NCBI GenBank assembly: GCA_033296885.1 | Contig: MU863935.1 | Coordinates: forward strand, 62,001-126,000 | Direction of reading: 5' to 3' | Source: Triangularia verruculosa | Lineage: Eukaryota > Ascomycota > Sordariomycetes > Sordariales > Podosporaceae | Length of the DNA stretch: 64,000 bases | Shown: positions 1 to 11,034 of the stretch, piece by piece | How positions within the stretch are numbered: the first letter of the stretch is position 1 | Layout of the letters: the number at the start of each line of letters is the position of its first letter | Translations under genes and position numbers: made by a program | The notes under the pieces: generated by a model | The model's database searches: none | What the model was told of the DNA's origin: nothing | The model's input: the letters and a program-made list of their open reading frames with translations, nothing else

Positions 1-748
1 TGCCACAATGTTTAGCGCGCTCGCATATATCACAGCACGGACATCTTACTGACACGCATAAAGAACGTTGCCGGACGACTTGAGAGCTGGTCGCTAGGGT
101 CAACATTCATACCATACATGACGAACGCCGAGTCTCTGGTAAGCATTAGGCCAGTATAGTCTAGACGCACTAGCGATACCGACCCAAATTGCGTACACAA
201 TGCTGGCGAGGTTACCGATTATGAATCTGAAGTAAGTGAGCACGTTATACCTCATATAATATCTTGGTTACAGGAAAAAATGTTGGCGGGAGAACCAAAG
301 TTGCCGGGTCCCTAATAATGGCCGCTGACCAGAAACAGATGACCTGGCGATATGGGGGGGCGGATTATCTCTGTGGGCTGTAGAGACCCATACGTCGAAG
401 CTATCTTGTCTCAGGCAAGCCGTTCAAGCCTTGGCGTTATTGGAGTGCCGCAGAGTGCGAACAGAGCGCGTGGGGAACGCCGTTGTAATGCTTTCTACCC
501 TTGACTAATAGACCCAGTGTGACGCCCCTGCTACTGTCTTTACTTGCAGTTGAACAAGGAGGTATGACTGAACATTTCCAGCCATATGGTATTGCTTTTA
601 TTTCTTATTAATTCGATTAATGGGTTATTTGTGAAGCTGCGGCGGCGTCGCTAAGGTAGACAAGACTCGAACTCTAACATCTAAGATACAAAAAGGAGAG
701 TAGAGAATCAAAGACGTATAGCAAGGAATGATTGCGACAAACTTTATG
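1..748. other. Gene-free left edge
   Basis: I see no coding pattern, RNA gene or clear repeat. The stretch is the 3' side of the minus-strand BTB gene that ends at 749. Base composition is mixed, with no AT-rich decay of the kind left by repeat-induced point mutation. Confidence 0.5.
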
Positions 749-1983
749 CTATACTAACTCTGGTGGGTTGCTGCCGAACCACTTCTTTCGCTGCTCCTTC
801 ATGTCCTCTATCATGTCCTTCGTGAAGATGAGCTTCTTGAAAACGTCGAGATCCTCCAACATAACGGACTTCTGGTCATTCCAATACTTCTCAGGCCCGC
901 ACTTCTCGTGTTTCTCCTCATCAAGGCGCGGGAATTTGTAGTAGATCTGTCGGCCGAGGAATTTGAGGAAGGTGCGAACTGTGTAGTGGCTGGGTATGTC
1001 ATCTGCCTTCGTCCAAAGTGACTTTGCAGTACTAGAACTCATGGCCTTGGTTTCTCGTTGCATGAGAGTCCCCAGGATGAGTGCGTCGCATTTGTCACTG
1101 CATGTTCGCGGGCCTTTGAGTCTCGACGAAACGTGTTGGTGATGCCAGTCAAGGACATGTTGAAGCATGCCCGTACGAGCGCGCCTAACAAGATCTGAAC
1201 AGCGTCATACCCAAGGTCCCAGTCAGCAAGAACATCGATCCAAGCATCGTTAGGACTTTTCCGCATACCTTCGATAGAGAGATCCTCATCCTTGACCTCA
1301 ACATTATCAATGCTGTAATAGCGAAACCCGTCCCAGTTTTTTCGATGCTTCGCTGAGATGACAAGCTCAGACTCGTCTCCTTTCAGAAAAGAGTTCAAGG
1401 CCAACTCTTTAATCTCGGATGCAAATACTGCCTCATCGCCCAGTATCCAAGCAGTTTCAAGCAAGAGACGCTGCGCCACGGGGTCCATGACCTGCTGAGA
1501 CGACACGTATGCCACCCATTTCGCCAAAAAAGGTTGGACGACGTGGAACAGGTCGTATTTGTCTACGGCAACCACGATGTCGTAGAGCAAGTCGGTATCG
1601 AAGGGGTATGGAGTAAATCCTTCCGGAACATCCTCTCGAGTAGAATCACACCTTGGGACTTTGTTGAATCGACCATGGAGAATGTTCAATATCACCTCCA
1701 TGGCGCCATCGTCATCTTCGGGGAGATCCACCACCCATGTCGCGTCGGGATCTGATGGTTTTGAATGCACCCAGGGGCCAAACAGCATTGATTTGAAGAA
1801 GGGAGACGCGCGGCGTAGTGTAGCAGAGCAGACTTGAAAACGCGTCACGTGGAACTCTATCTCGTCGGTGCTGTACTCCTGACGAGAAGCAGGGCCGACA
1901 TGAAGAAAAAGGTCGCCATCAGGGTCGATGATCTCCTGCTGGTACTCGGCTCTCCGAAGCCGCGAGATCTCGTCGTCAGACAT
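749..1983 (-). CDS. BTB/POZ domain protein (paralogue 1)
   Basis: A predicted 386-residue protein with an N-terminal BTB/POZ fold, a protein-protein interaction module. After an acidic start comes GDLFLHVG, then RRASPFFKSMLFGPW, then WVVDLPEDD followed by AMEVILNILHGRF and a VDKYDL helix. This is the layout of the fungal BTB family that is also encoded at 15634 and 17411. The start is the ATG at 1983 (MSDDEISRL); the open frame upstream of it begins only with TTG. One intron at 1195-1268 (GTATGC donor, CTGAC branch point, TTCAG acceptor) moves reading into the frame that ends at 749. Without it the C-terminal 140 residues are lost. The C-terminal half is basic and helical with no domain I can name. 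It is transcribed divergently from the megasynthase gene. Target and pathway are unknown. Confidence 0.8.
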
Positions 1984-2750
1984 GGCGGTAAAAGAACCAG
2001 TGCCGTCAGGCGCGAAAAGCTGAGGTGTCCTGATGATCAACGACGCGTATTGGAGAGAACTCCCCTGAATCCAGAGTACACTAAAAGCGTCATGGCCCAA
2101 GCGTTTTGATAGTGGAGCCTCAGCTGGAGCCTGGGGTTTTTACGTGAAGATGTCAGCTGCCCCACACGAACCAGACTGCGGAACCTGCCTACATCTTGTC
2201 GGTTGAGCCTTCAAAATTTCAGCTTCTATGCCGAGAGCATCTGGTCTCATCGAGTCCCGAGATTAAAGTTTGAACAAGACTGTGGATTTCAGAAACCGAA
2301 CGGACAGAGAGAACTCGGCCAAGTCCTTCTTCGTCCACACCCTCTAGGAAACATGGAAGGGAACCACGAACGCACCAAAGATCACGAAGCCGGCACTTTT
2401 ACTCAGCAACAAGGTCTTGAATCAAGTTGCTTACCTGGCTCACCTCACCGGGCAAGGGCTTCGCTAACGATCAGAATATGGCCCCATCATTGGCTGGTAC
2501 AATCCTTCGTCAACAGGAGATGACTGTGCCCGACCAAACACTCCGAAGGTCTCACCTCAGCACCATTGTTGCTTCCGGTTAACTCGTAAGACTGTGGCTC
2601 GGCTTGCCCAATGGCACTTAGTCATGGCTGAAACCTCCGAAGCGGTCATGTAGGTATAACTGAAGAGGTGCTCAGGCTGGTGACCTCACCTATGCTACGG
2701 TCGAACCAAAGCTACCTACTTTACAAGTCACTTACACACCCAACAACGGC
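1984..2750. other. Divergent intergenic region, BTB gene / megasynthase
   Basis: This should hold the promoters of both flanking genes. I looked for the ketosynthase and acyltransferase parts that normally precede a dehydratase domain and saw none in any frame. An open frame at 2203-2523 has no recognisable domain. No clear TATA box was found. Confidence 0.45.
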
Positions 2751-5700
2751 ATGTCAACCTCTACATACAGCCATGTCCATTCATTTCTGGGAGTCGTTAC
2801 GACTGATCCACTAGGTTTGGGTGTCACCTGGCGCAATACACTGAGCGTCTCTGAGCTGCTGTGCCATCTCGGTCACCAAGATGTCTTGCTGCCAAGCATC
2901 TTCCCAGTCGCTGGATACGTCAGAATGGCCTCGGAGGCATCTCTGGCACTCTTGGGAACCAGGATTCTACGAAAGTTTGAGCTGGACGATTTTTTTGTCG
3001 AGAGAGACATCGCCTTAGCACGGAAAGAGGACAGGATCTACTTAGAACTGGAGTTTCAGTCCACAGGCCGTCATGACAGACTTGGAGACAGAACCGATTT
3101 CGTCAACTTTCGCGTTCGGAGCCGACATATCAACACCACCAACACAACCAAAGAACTCAACGCTTTGGGCTGCATCCGTTTGAGAAGCTCGTCCCGTCAC
3201 CCTGAAACCCCTGCGCCTGCGCCAAACGGTACTATTAAAACAAGAGAACATTCGAAGGCTCCCCCCAAAATAGAGGAACTTCCAGGGGACACCGCCAAAC
3301 ATACGTCCGGGCACGCAGTTGTTAAGACTCTTCCCATGTCATTCGGTCAATCTGGGTTCTGGTTTATGACCCATCTTGTTGCAGACCCAACCTTTTTCAA
3401 CGGGACTGTCACTTTCTTGATCACAACCAAAACCAAGCTTGATCTCAATGCACTTGCCCGAGTGGTTGATCAAATGGCTGCGCAACATGAGGGGCTTCGA
3501 ACCGCCTTTTTCAGTGACTCAAAGACTCACCAACCACTGCAGGGGGTTCTGGACAAGCCTCGTTTACATTTGGAGACCAAGACGATCGCATCTCCAGATC
3601 AAGTGCGCATCGAGATCGGTGCGTTGAACCGACACGTCTACGATATAACGCACGGCCAGTCTCTTCGCCTTTTGCTGCTTACCGAGTCCCCCACCCGTCA
3701 TCACCTCATCGTTGGTTATCACCACATCAACATTGATGGAATGAGCATCATGGCCCTGACTGACCACCTCAGACAGGCCTATGGAGGTCAAAGTCTGCCG
3801 CCACCTTTCCAGCAAAACGAGTTTTCCAAGAGACAACGCGAGCGGCTGGAGACGGGACAATATGACGAAGACATCAGGTTCTGGAAACATGAATTTCAAA
3901 ACCTCCCCGAGATCCTGCCGATCTTGCCCATCTCGCCAAATACTGCCCTTCGGTCATCTCGACCAGCTACAAGAACATCTTACCGCCACGTCCGAGCCGA
4001 AAGACGGTTGGAATCCCGGATCACAGCCAAACTCTTGGAGCTTCGTAAACAGGGTCATATTCAGTCCCCATTCACTTTGTATCTTACCATCTTTCAAATC
4101 CTCCTTGGTCGGCTGGCAGAAACAGAGGACCTGTGTATCGGCGTAGCGAGTGCGAACAGGCAGAATGACGCAGAGTCCATGGGCAGCATCGGTATCTTCC
4201 TCAACCTATTCGCACTGAGACTACGCTCAAATCTGTCAAAGTCGTTTCTCGACTTGCTCCAGGAGAACAAGGCCAAGGCCCTCGCTGGGTTGAAGCATTC
4301 GTCAGTTCCATTTGATGTCGTCCTAGACGAAGTAGGAGCCGTCCGCCATCCTTCTCACAGCCCTCTATTCCAAGCTTTCCTCAATTACATCCCCGTCGCC
4401 GAGGACAGGCCATTTGGACCCGACGGCACGATTAAGAACAGTAACTACGAGATTGGGGAGACCATATATGACATCATGCTGGCTGTCATTGACCCGCCAG
4501 TGGGTGATTCATGGATTGCGATCATGGTTCAGAAGGAGCTGTACAATCAGTCCGATGCGCAGATTCTTCTGGACTGCTTCATGAATCTGATGGAGGCCTT
4601 TACTGGTGATATTCATCTTTCAGGACGAGCGCCGCAGATGTTCAACAAGGATGCTGTCGAGAATGCAATCACGCTTGGCCAAGGCGTCGGTTTGGACATG
4701 AATTTTGGATCATTGGTTGCTCAACTGGACGGCGTTTCGGCCAAACATTCCAACGATCTAGCATTGAAGGATACGGAGGGTACCGCCATGTCTTACAAAG
4801 ACATGATGGTCAGGTCGATCGCGATAACTCACGCACTGTCGGCCTCATCAAATGTGAAGCCCAGATCTAGGATTGGGGTGCTTCAAGAGCCAACCGTCGA
4901 TTGGATTTGTTGCATGCTTGGAATCTGGCGGTTTGGTGGGAGCTATGTGCCTCTGGAAGTTACGCAAGGTGTTGGGCGCCTGAAGAGCATTGTCCGTGAT
5001 GCTGACCTAGCTGCTGTTCTCGTTCACCATGCCACCCGCATGCTTTGCAAGGAGGTAATCGCGGGCGGAACAGAGTTTACAAGCCCAATCATCATTGATA
5101 TAACCGCACTCGAAGACAGCTCAGGGGTATCCCCCAGCTTTTACATCGCTCAGCCTTCCGATGAAGCCATCGTTCTTTACACCAGCGGCTCTACCGGTGT
5201 ACCGAAAGGTATCTCTCTTCCCCATCGGATGGTCATCAACACGATCAATGGGTTCCTCCATGCCTTCCCTATGAAGCCGCAGACCGTCCTCCAGCAAATT
5301 GCGTTGAGCTTCGATGTGTCTTGGTGGCAGACTCTGCTTGGACTGGTCACTGGCGGCTCAGTCCTCGTCGCTGGCAAAGATGCTCGACGGGACCCCTTGG
5401 CATTAACCGAGCTGATAGCTTCCCAAGGCATCACGTTGACGCTGGCTGTTCCTTCAGAAGCCGTGTCATGGCTGCAGCACGGCGTGGGATTCGACCAGCT
5501 GCGCCAGTCCTCATGGGAATACCATATTTCTGCCGGCGAGGCTATCGGAAACAATCTCGTGGAACTCCTCAGAGACTTGCAAAAGCCAGACATGCGCCTC
5601 ATCAACGCATATGGCCCAGCTGAGACTATTGTACCACATGCCTACGAGGTGCCATATCTCGAACCCGACCATTCTCCCGTCATTCCTATTGGAAGGGTGC

Positions 5701-8126
5701 TGCCAAATTACAGCGTGTATATCATAGATCCTAACAATCATCCAGTTCCTTGTGGTGTTCCGGGGCAGATAGTCATCGGGGGAGCTGGCGTTGCTTCTGG
5801 ATACATTAGACAACCTGAGTTCACTGCTGCCAAGTTCCCCAAAGACCTTCTTGCCGACGCCCGTGCTGTCTCGAATGGATGGACACATGCACATCTGAGC
5901 GGCGATCGAGGGTATGTGCGAGAGGATGGTGTGTTTGTTGCTCTTGGGCGGATGAACGGTGACACACAAGTCAAATTAAGAGGTCAACGGTTTGAGCTGC
6001 GAGAAGTTGAAGCAGCTATGGTGGCTGCTGGGAAGGGTGACATCATGGAAGTTGTTTGTCATGTTCGGCACCGAGGAGACGAAAAGGACGCTGCTAGTGC
6101 TTTTCTCGTTGCTCACGTTGTTCTCTCGCACCAAGCACAACAAATATACGGAGGTATCACTGGGGCAGCGGTAGACAAGAGGCTGAGAGAGATTGTTGCT
6201 GATCTTTCAAATTTGCCGCAGTACATGCGGCCTGCACTGGTGGTGTCCCTGCTGTCAATGCCGCTCAGCCACCATGGCAAAATTGACAGGAGAGCTCTTT
6301 CCAAAGCGCCGCTAAACAGTGGCGAGAGTACAGCGTCAACTGGAAACTCTCAACTGCCAGCGAAGAGGTTGGCAACGAACATGCCTACACCGAAGAACAG
6401 TATGGCTACTAGCCCACATTCAGCCAGTGAAAGCGTGGCGAGCACCCCCTTTCTGCGTGAGATGGAGGAGATTTGGAGAGAAGTATTGGGTAATCTCGTC
6501 AGCAAGAGTCAACTGGATCAAAACTCGGACTTTTTCCTTGCTGGTGGCAACTCACTGCTACTCATTAATGTCAAGAACAAGATCAAGGAGCGGACTAAGC
6601 ATGATATACCTCTATTAGATCTCTTGCAAGGCACCACACTCGGGAAGATGGCTGCTGCTGTAGCTTCAACCGCCGCTGTTACTCCTGAAGCTCCAAGATC
6701 AGCAAATTCCGAACGCAGCAGTAATAGCAACGACAAGATGAAGCAGATATGGGCCTCGGTTCTCGGTAGAATAGCTGATGCAAACACGATCGGACCGGAT
6801 TCAGACTTCTTCCTGGCCGGCGGCAACTCATTGCTGTTGATTGGCATCCAGAGGGAGGTCAACAAGGACTTTGGGGTTCTTCTTCCATTGCCAAAGCTGT
6901 TCGAAGCAAACACCTTGGCCAAGATGTCAGCCCTGCTGGACACTACCCTAGCTGCTTCCAAAACAGTCAGAACTTCTGACGTTGTGGCAATTGACTGGCA
7001 GAAAGAGGTGGCCTTCAAAGAAGCCGTCCCGGGCACCAAGAGAATCAACCGCGGCCCTCGTGGGGTAGACGTGACCGACATCACAGTCATCTTGACAGGC
7101 GCAACAGGCTTTCTAGGCCGACACATCCTCCACCAACTCCTCCCCAACCCTCTGGTCAAAATCATCCATTGCATCGCCGTCCGCAACACCTCCAAGTTCC
7201 CATCCCGGATACTCGACTCTCCCAAAATCGCCCTTTACCCTGGCGACCTCCGTGACCCCAACCTCGGCCTCTCCCCCGTCATCACCCAACAAATCTTCAC
7301 ACCATCCAGCCCGACCACCAAGACAGTCATAATCCACAACGGTGCCGACATCAACTTCCTCCGCCCTTACCCCGTTCTCCGCCCCGCAAACTTCCTCTCC
7401 ACCAAAACCCTCGTCCGTTTTATGCTCAAGTACTCCAATCCAATAAGTGCCTCCCCACCCACCTTCCACTTCATCTCCACCGCCGGCGTCGCCCAGCTCG
7501 GCACCTCTGACCTCTACGAAGAACCCCTTTTCTTGCACCAACACCAGCCACCAGACCCAACAGCCAATGGGTACGTCCTGTCTAAATACGCCTCGGAACA
7601 GTACCTCCACAACGCACATTTAGCTTCAGGCTTGCCCATCACCATCCATCGACCGAGTTACATCCTCGGCGACGATGCTCCACAGCTGGACATCATGCAT
7701 AACGTTCTTCTGTACTCTGAAAAGCTCCAAACAGTGCCAAAGATGCCAGCTGTAGAGCGGTGGCTACAATTTGTCGGCATTGATGAGGTGGCACGGGACA
7801 TAGCGATCGATGTGCTGTCTACTGAACCCTTCAGAGATGATGTGAAATACAGGAACCATTGCGGTGACACACAGAACTGGGTAAGACTGGACCAGCTGGC
7901 TGGATATCTTACCAAGAAACACGCCGGTAAGGTTCAGTTTGGAGAGACTGGCTCTGAACGATGGCTTCCGCTCGCCGAGAGAGCGGGACTGCCGGGGGAG
8001 GTTGCTGGCTATTTGGGAGACCTAATAGGGAGGAACGGGAAGGATAGTAAACTCTGGGTTTTCCCAAGAGTGTTAAAGGGCACCTGCGGGCGGGCTGGTC
8101 AGTGGAGGAGGATGGGAAAGTTGTAG
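2751..8126 (+). CDS. NRPS-like megasynthase: partial DH-C-A-T-T-reductase
   Basis: An intronless 1791-residue protein. Residues 1-160 resemble the first half of a polyketide synthase dehydratase: HSFLG start, TWRN, His42, then FPVAGYVRMA. After a short linker a condensation domain (about 190-620) carries HHINIDG at 324-330 and closely resembles C domains of fungal PKS-NRPS hybrids. The adenylation domain (about 655-1180) has YTSGSTGVPKG, YGPAE, GRMNGD and GKIDR. Two carrier domains follow with attachment serines at 1268 and 1360. The C-terminal NAD(P)-binding thioester reductase (about 1446-1791) has GATGFLG and an intact Tyr1608-x3-Lys1612 pair. By family logic it loads one amino acid and releases it reductively. 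It looks like a PKS-NRPS that lost KS, AT, MT, ER, KR and ACP. No tailoring genes are adjacent. The product is unknown. Confidence 0.85.
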   Translation: MSTSTYSHVHSFLGVVTTDPLGLGVTWRNTLSVSELLCHLGHQDVLLPSIFPVAGYVRMASEASLALLGTRILRKFELDDFFVERDIALARKEDRIYLELEFQSTGRHDRLGDRTDFVNFRVRSRHINTTNTTKELNALGCIRLRSSSRHPETPAPAPNGTIKTREHSKAPPKIEELPGDTAKHTSGHAVVKTLPMSFGQSGFWFMTHLVADPTFFNGTVTFLITTKTKLDLNALARVVDQMAAQHEGLRTAFFSDSKTHQPLQGVLDKPRLHLETKTIASPDQVRIEIGALNRHVYDITHGQSLRLLLLTESPTRHHLIVGYHHINIDGMSIMALTDHLRQAYGGQSLPPPFQQNEFSKRQRERLETGQYDEDIRFWKHEFQNLPEILPILPISPNTALRSSRPATRTSYRHVRAERRLESRITAKLLELRKQGHIQSPFTLYLTIFQILLGRLAETEDLCIGVASANRQNDAESMGSIGIFLNLFALRLRSNLSKSFLDLLQENKAKALAGLKHSSVPFDVVLDEVGAVRHPSHSPLFQAFLNYIPVAEDRPFGPDGTIKNSNYEIGETIYDIMLAVIDPPVGDSWIAIMVQKELYNQSDAQILLDCFMNLMEAFTGDIHLSGRAPQMFNKDAVENAITLGQGVGLDMNFGSLVAQLDGVSAKHSNDLALKDTEGTAMSYKDMMVRSIAITHALSASSNVKPRSRIGVLQEPTVDWICCMLGIWRFGGSYVPLEVTQGVGRLKSIVRDADLAAVLVHHATRMLCKEVIAGGTEFTSPIIIDITALEDSSGVSPSFYIAQPSDEAIVLYTSGSTGVPKGISLPHRMVINTINGFLHAFPMKPQTVLQQIALSFDVSWWQTLLGLVTGGSVLVAGKDARRDPLALTELIASQGITLTLAVPSEAVSWLQHGVGFDQLRQSSWEYHISAGEAIGNNLVELLRDLQKPDMRLINAYGPAETIVPHAYEVPYLEPDHSPVIPIGRVLPNYSVYIIDPNNHPVPCGVPGQIVIGGAGVASGYIRQPEFTAAKFPKDLLADARAVSNGWTHAHLSGDRGYVREDGVFVALGRMNGDTQVKLRGQRFELREVEAAMVAAGKGDIMEVVCHVRHRGDEKDAASAFLVAHVVLSHQAQQIYGGITGAAVDKRLREIVADLSNLPQYMRPALVVSLLSMPLSHHGKIDRRALSKAPLNSGESTASTGNSQLPAKRLATNMPTPKNSMATSPHSASESVASTPFLREMEEIWREVLGNLVSKSQLDQNSDFFLAGGNSLLLINVKNKIKERTKHDIPLLDLLQGTTLGKMAAAVASTAAVTPEAPRSANSERSSNSNDKMKQIWASVLGRIADANTIGPDSDFFLAGGNSLLLIGIQREVNKDFGVLLPLPKLFEANTLAKMSALLDTTLAASKTVRTSDVVAIDWQKEVAFKEAVPGTKRINRGPRGVDVTDITVILTGATGFLGRHILHQLLPNPLVKIIHCIAVRNTSKFPSRILDSPKIALYPGDLRDPNLGLSPVITQQIFTPSSPTTKTVIIHNGADINFLRPYPVLRPANFLSTKTLVRFMLKYSNPISASPPTFHFISTAGVAQLGTSDLYEEPLFLHQHQPPDPTANGYVLSKYASEQYLHNAHLASGLPITIHRPSYILGDDAPQLDIMHNVLLYSEKLQTVPKMPAVERWLQFVGIDEVARDIAIDVLSTEPFRDDVKYRNHCGDTQNWVRLDQLAGYLTKKHAGKVQFGETGSERWLPLAERAGLPGEVAGYLGDLIGRNGKDSKLWVFPRVLKGTCGRAGQWRRMGKL

Positions 8127-8235
8127 TAGAGCTTTCTCTTGTATTCAAATCTTTCTAGATAATTCGAGCATTGCCTTTTCAATCTAGGTGCTTTGTTTTG
8201 CTGTCCACGGGCGTGATTCTAGTCCTGTTTCTTCA

Positions 8236-11034
8236 CTACCCGCGCCCAATCCTGCGTCGCCCGTTTGTGTTCTGACGCGGATTTCCTTCAGAATTCTGCC
8301 CCATCTGCAACATCATATGGTACATATCCATCAAAGCCTGGCCGCGACCGTCAGGGCCTAGGCTATTAAGGAGCCTGGCTCCAGGACTGTCACTGTCATC
8401 GCTGTCCCAGTCGTCCTCGCCGTCATCACTCCCGTGTCCGGATTGGGCAGCTCGCTGCTCATCAGGAATCACCTTTTTCATCTTTGACGTGGCGTGCAGC
8501 TGCTCAATCTGGTTTTTGATCCGAGTACGCTCAAGCTCTCCGTCCTGGCCCCCCAGGGTGTCGAGATAGACCTGGGCTGCCTTGAGGAACAGGTCCGTGG
8601 TGGGCGGTCGCATGGGCGTGGTGATCCTTCCGTAAGTGGTGCCTTGGTCGCCGATAAGGGAACGGAAGATGTACCCGACCAAGAAGGGCAGCTGGTATTC
8701 TTTAACAATGTATTCAGGCCCAAGCCACTTCAGCATGTCAGGTTCGATAGCGGTTCTGAGATTGCGCAGCAAGGTCCAGCAGATGCGGACCGAGCAAGTA
8801 ATCCGGCTCCAGCTCTGGGATCTCGGCTTCGAGGGCATGGGCGAGCAAGTCGATGAGTTGGACTGGAGAACTGACAACGGTTCCTCTGGGGGATGCCGGC
8901 TCATTGGGGTACAGAATGGTATTAACATGGTCGGCATTGAGATTAATCCGACTAGAGTTGGGTTGGAAGCTCTTCTTGAACACCTGGCTTACCCGCCCTC
9001 GTTCTGGAAGGCTACGAGGGCCCTTCGCCGAGGCCTTCATTTTACCCTTGTTACGAGTGTTGGGCGCAAAGTTCCCCGCGGAAAAGCCCATGACGAGGCA
9101 GAATTGCTTATGGTACTCATCAATGCTGGATGGGGCTTTTCCGATGAAAAACTTGTCTCTGCCGCCCTGAGTCTTGAAAAAGAGCTCCATGTCGTCCCAC
9201 TTCTTGTCTTCGGGAATCAAGCCTTCGGCCTGCAGCGCATTGTACAGATGGCCGACGTACAAGATGCTGCCAAAGCAATAGTTGAGACCAACGCCTGACT
9301 CGTGAAGCCGACTGCGCATGTCAGCTACCCAGAGGCCGCAGTACAAGGGATGTCGCTTGAGGAAGACGACAGGCTTGACGTTGACACCGGCAGCGGCGAG
9401 GGCAGCATTGATGACATTATCGCCCTCGCGCCAAAACGTGGCATGTCTATGAAGCCTGTCCAAGACTTCTCGCAGTCCTTGTTCCAGCCGGGAGCCGTCA
9501 GCACAGTGGGCGACTTGTGATACTCGTTGTGATCCTTGATGGTCTGATCCACAAGGTGATCGAAGGCGACCATCTCCCGGTAAGGACGATCAATCTCGTC
9601 GCCCAGCATCCTCACGACATCAAGATGAAGTGATGCAGCAAGAATCAACCACAGGGGTACTTTGTTATCTCCTAATCCATCTGCAGCCATGAGGTACATG
9701 CCTCGGCTAAGCTCATCAACCACAGGCGGCACCGTGGTAAAGGCCTTGTCGCGCTGATTATTGAAACCAAGCCGACCGAGACGATCAAATTCCGGGCACA
9801 GCTCTGAAAATGCACAGCGGTCCTGTTCAAACTTCTTTTGCTCAGACAGGGATTGATAAGGAACAGTCTTGTCGTACCATCCGTACTGTCCGTTGTACGA
9901 CATGGTGGCACTGTCGCTGTCGCCGCCAGCTAGCGAAAGCCAACCGTTGACCATGAGGCTGGCGTTGATCATGCAGACATCCAGGACTGAGTAAAGTGCA
10001 AGGTCGTACGGGTAGGAACCTCTGACGCTCGGCTTTGGCTCGGTTTTGCCCATGAGTGCGGAGATGGACAGGGCAAGCTTTCCGAGCATGCCGGTGGTAT
10101 AGCCATCTGGCTTGAATAAAATGGACACCTCCTCTTCAATGCTTCGAGCCACATCAACAGCAGTGTTGGTGGCGACCGCCACGGATGTGAGTGATAGCTC
10201 GCGGTTGTGATAGGCCTTCCAGAGCTTCTTGACCTGCTCACGGATAGCATGGACGTCACGGGCTAAGGTGAGGAAGATCAAGAACCTGTCTGCTTCCGAA
10301 TTGAAAGACTCGGCTTCGTACTCGAGGACATCCAAGATCGGCTGTGGCTTGCTCTCCTGCACGACCGGCTGCCCGTCTGCGGCTGGCTCCTCGGCGCTCA
10401 AGTTCACCTCGGGAAGGTCGTATGCGTTGAGAATCTCAAACGGATTGGTAGACGCAACGGGAGTGGAAGCTTTCACGGAAGGGAGGGCTTGGGTCAGATC
10501 CTCTGTCTCCTCAAGGCCTGTCCTGATGGAGGTGGACTGCCAGAAGAGTGGCTTGAGCGTGTCGCGGACTTTCTCGAGCACACCCACGAAAAAGCGATGC
10601 TTTTCATCTGCCGACATGTTGATAGTAGCTCCGGCCTTCTCTAGAAGCTGAGCGAACCCCTTACGGACGCTGATGGCGCGTTCTATGGCCTTGCTGAAAC
10701 TGGTAGGTAAATCAACAGATGCCTTTTCCTTGTCCTTGTGGTGCTCGACAATGAACTGAGCGAGCGGCACAAAGTTTCTGATAGCCAGGACATGTTTGGA
10801 TTTGGCTTGGCCCTTTGCCGAAGTGGTCGGGGCCCCAGCAGCTTTGGCATTCTTGCGCGCTTTGCCTTTAAGTCGACCACCGCCCTTGGAAGCGTTGGCG
10901 TTATTGAGGGCACTGGTCTTCAGCAGATCATCGGGACAGCCAGACATCATTCCCGTCTGGGCAAGCCATGACGCAACGATGTCAGTGTCCTTTTTGTACT
11001 GCTGGTATGTGCTCGTGAGATTGGGAGGCAACAT
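8236..11034 (-). CDS. DUF6604-family protein, frame broken twice
   Basis: About 932 residues if read through. The N terminus (MLPPNLTSTYQQYKKDTD, then IVASWLAQTG) is the start of DUF6604, a domain of unknown function in large fungal proteins; a basic KGKARKNAKA stretch follows. The coding-like reading leaves the first frame near 9476, where one base appears to be missing (PGWNKD, then LREVLDRLHRH). It returns to that frame near 8791, where one base appears extra (ELEPDYLL, then VRICWTLLRNLR). Text on both sides of each break reads as protein. A 68-bp intron (9456-9523, GTATCA donor, CTGAC branch point) could replace the first break but would discard coding-like text, and I found no usable intron for the second. 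An in-frame ATG at 11163 would add 43 residues. The C terminus is acidic, then glycine/arginine-rich. It is convergent with the megasynthase. Confidence 0.7.
8791..9477 (-). other. Segment out of frame in the DUF6604 gene
   Basis: Within this 687-bp block the protein-like reading is shifted relative to both flanks, and the two shifts compensate. Neither border is a homopolymer. The cause could be two assembly errors, two natural indels, or an allele on the way to becoming a pseudogene. Confidence 0.55.

Noticed and set aside
2203..2523. Open frame just upstream of the megasynthase as a leftover of KS-AT
   Set aside because: No KS active-site cysteine context or AT GHSxG motif in any frame; similarity to the AT-DH linker was only a few residues.
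9456..9523. 68-bp GTATCA...ACAG intron in the DUF6604 gene
   Set aside because: It would repair the frame but remove text that reads as family protein on both sides (PGWNKD and LREVLDRL). A single missing base explains the data better. Left open for RNA evidence.
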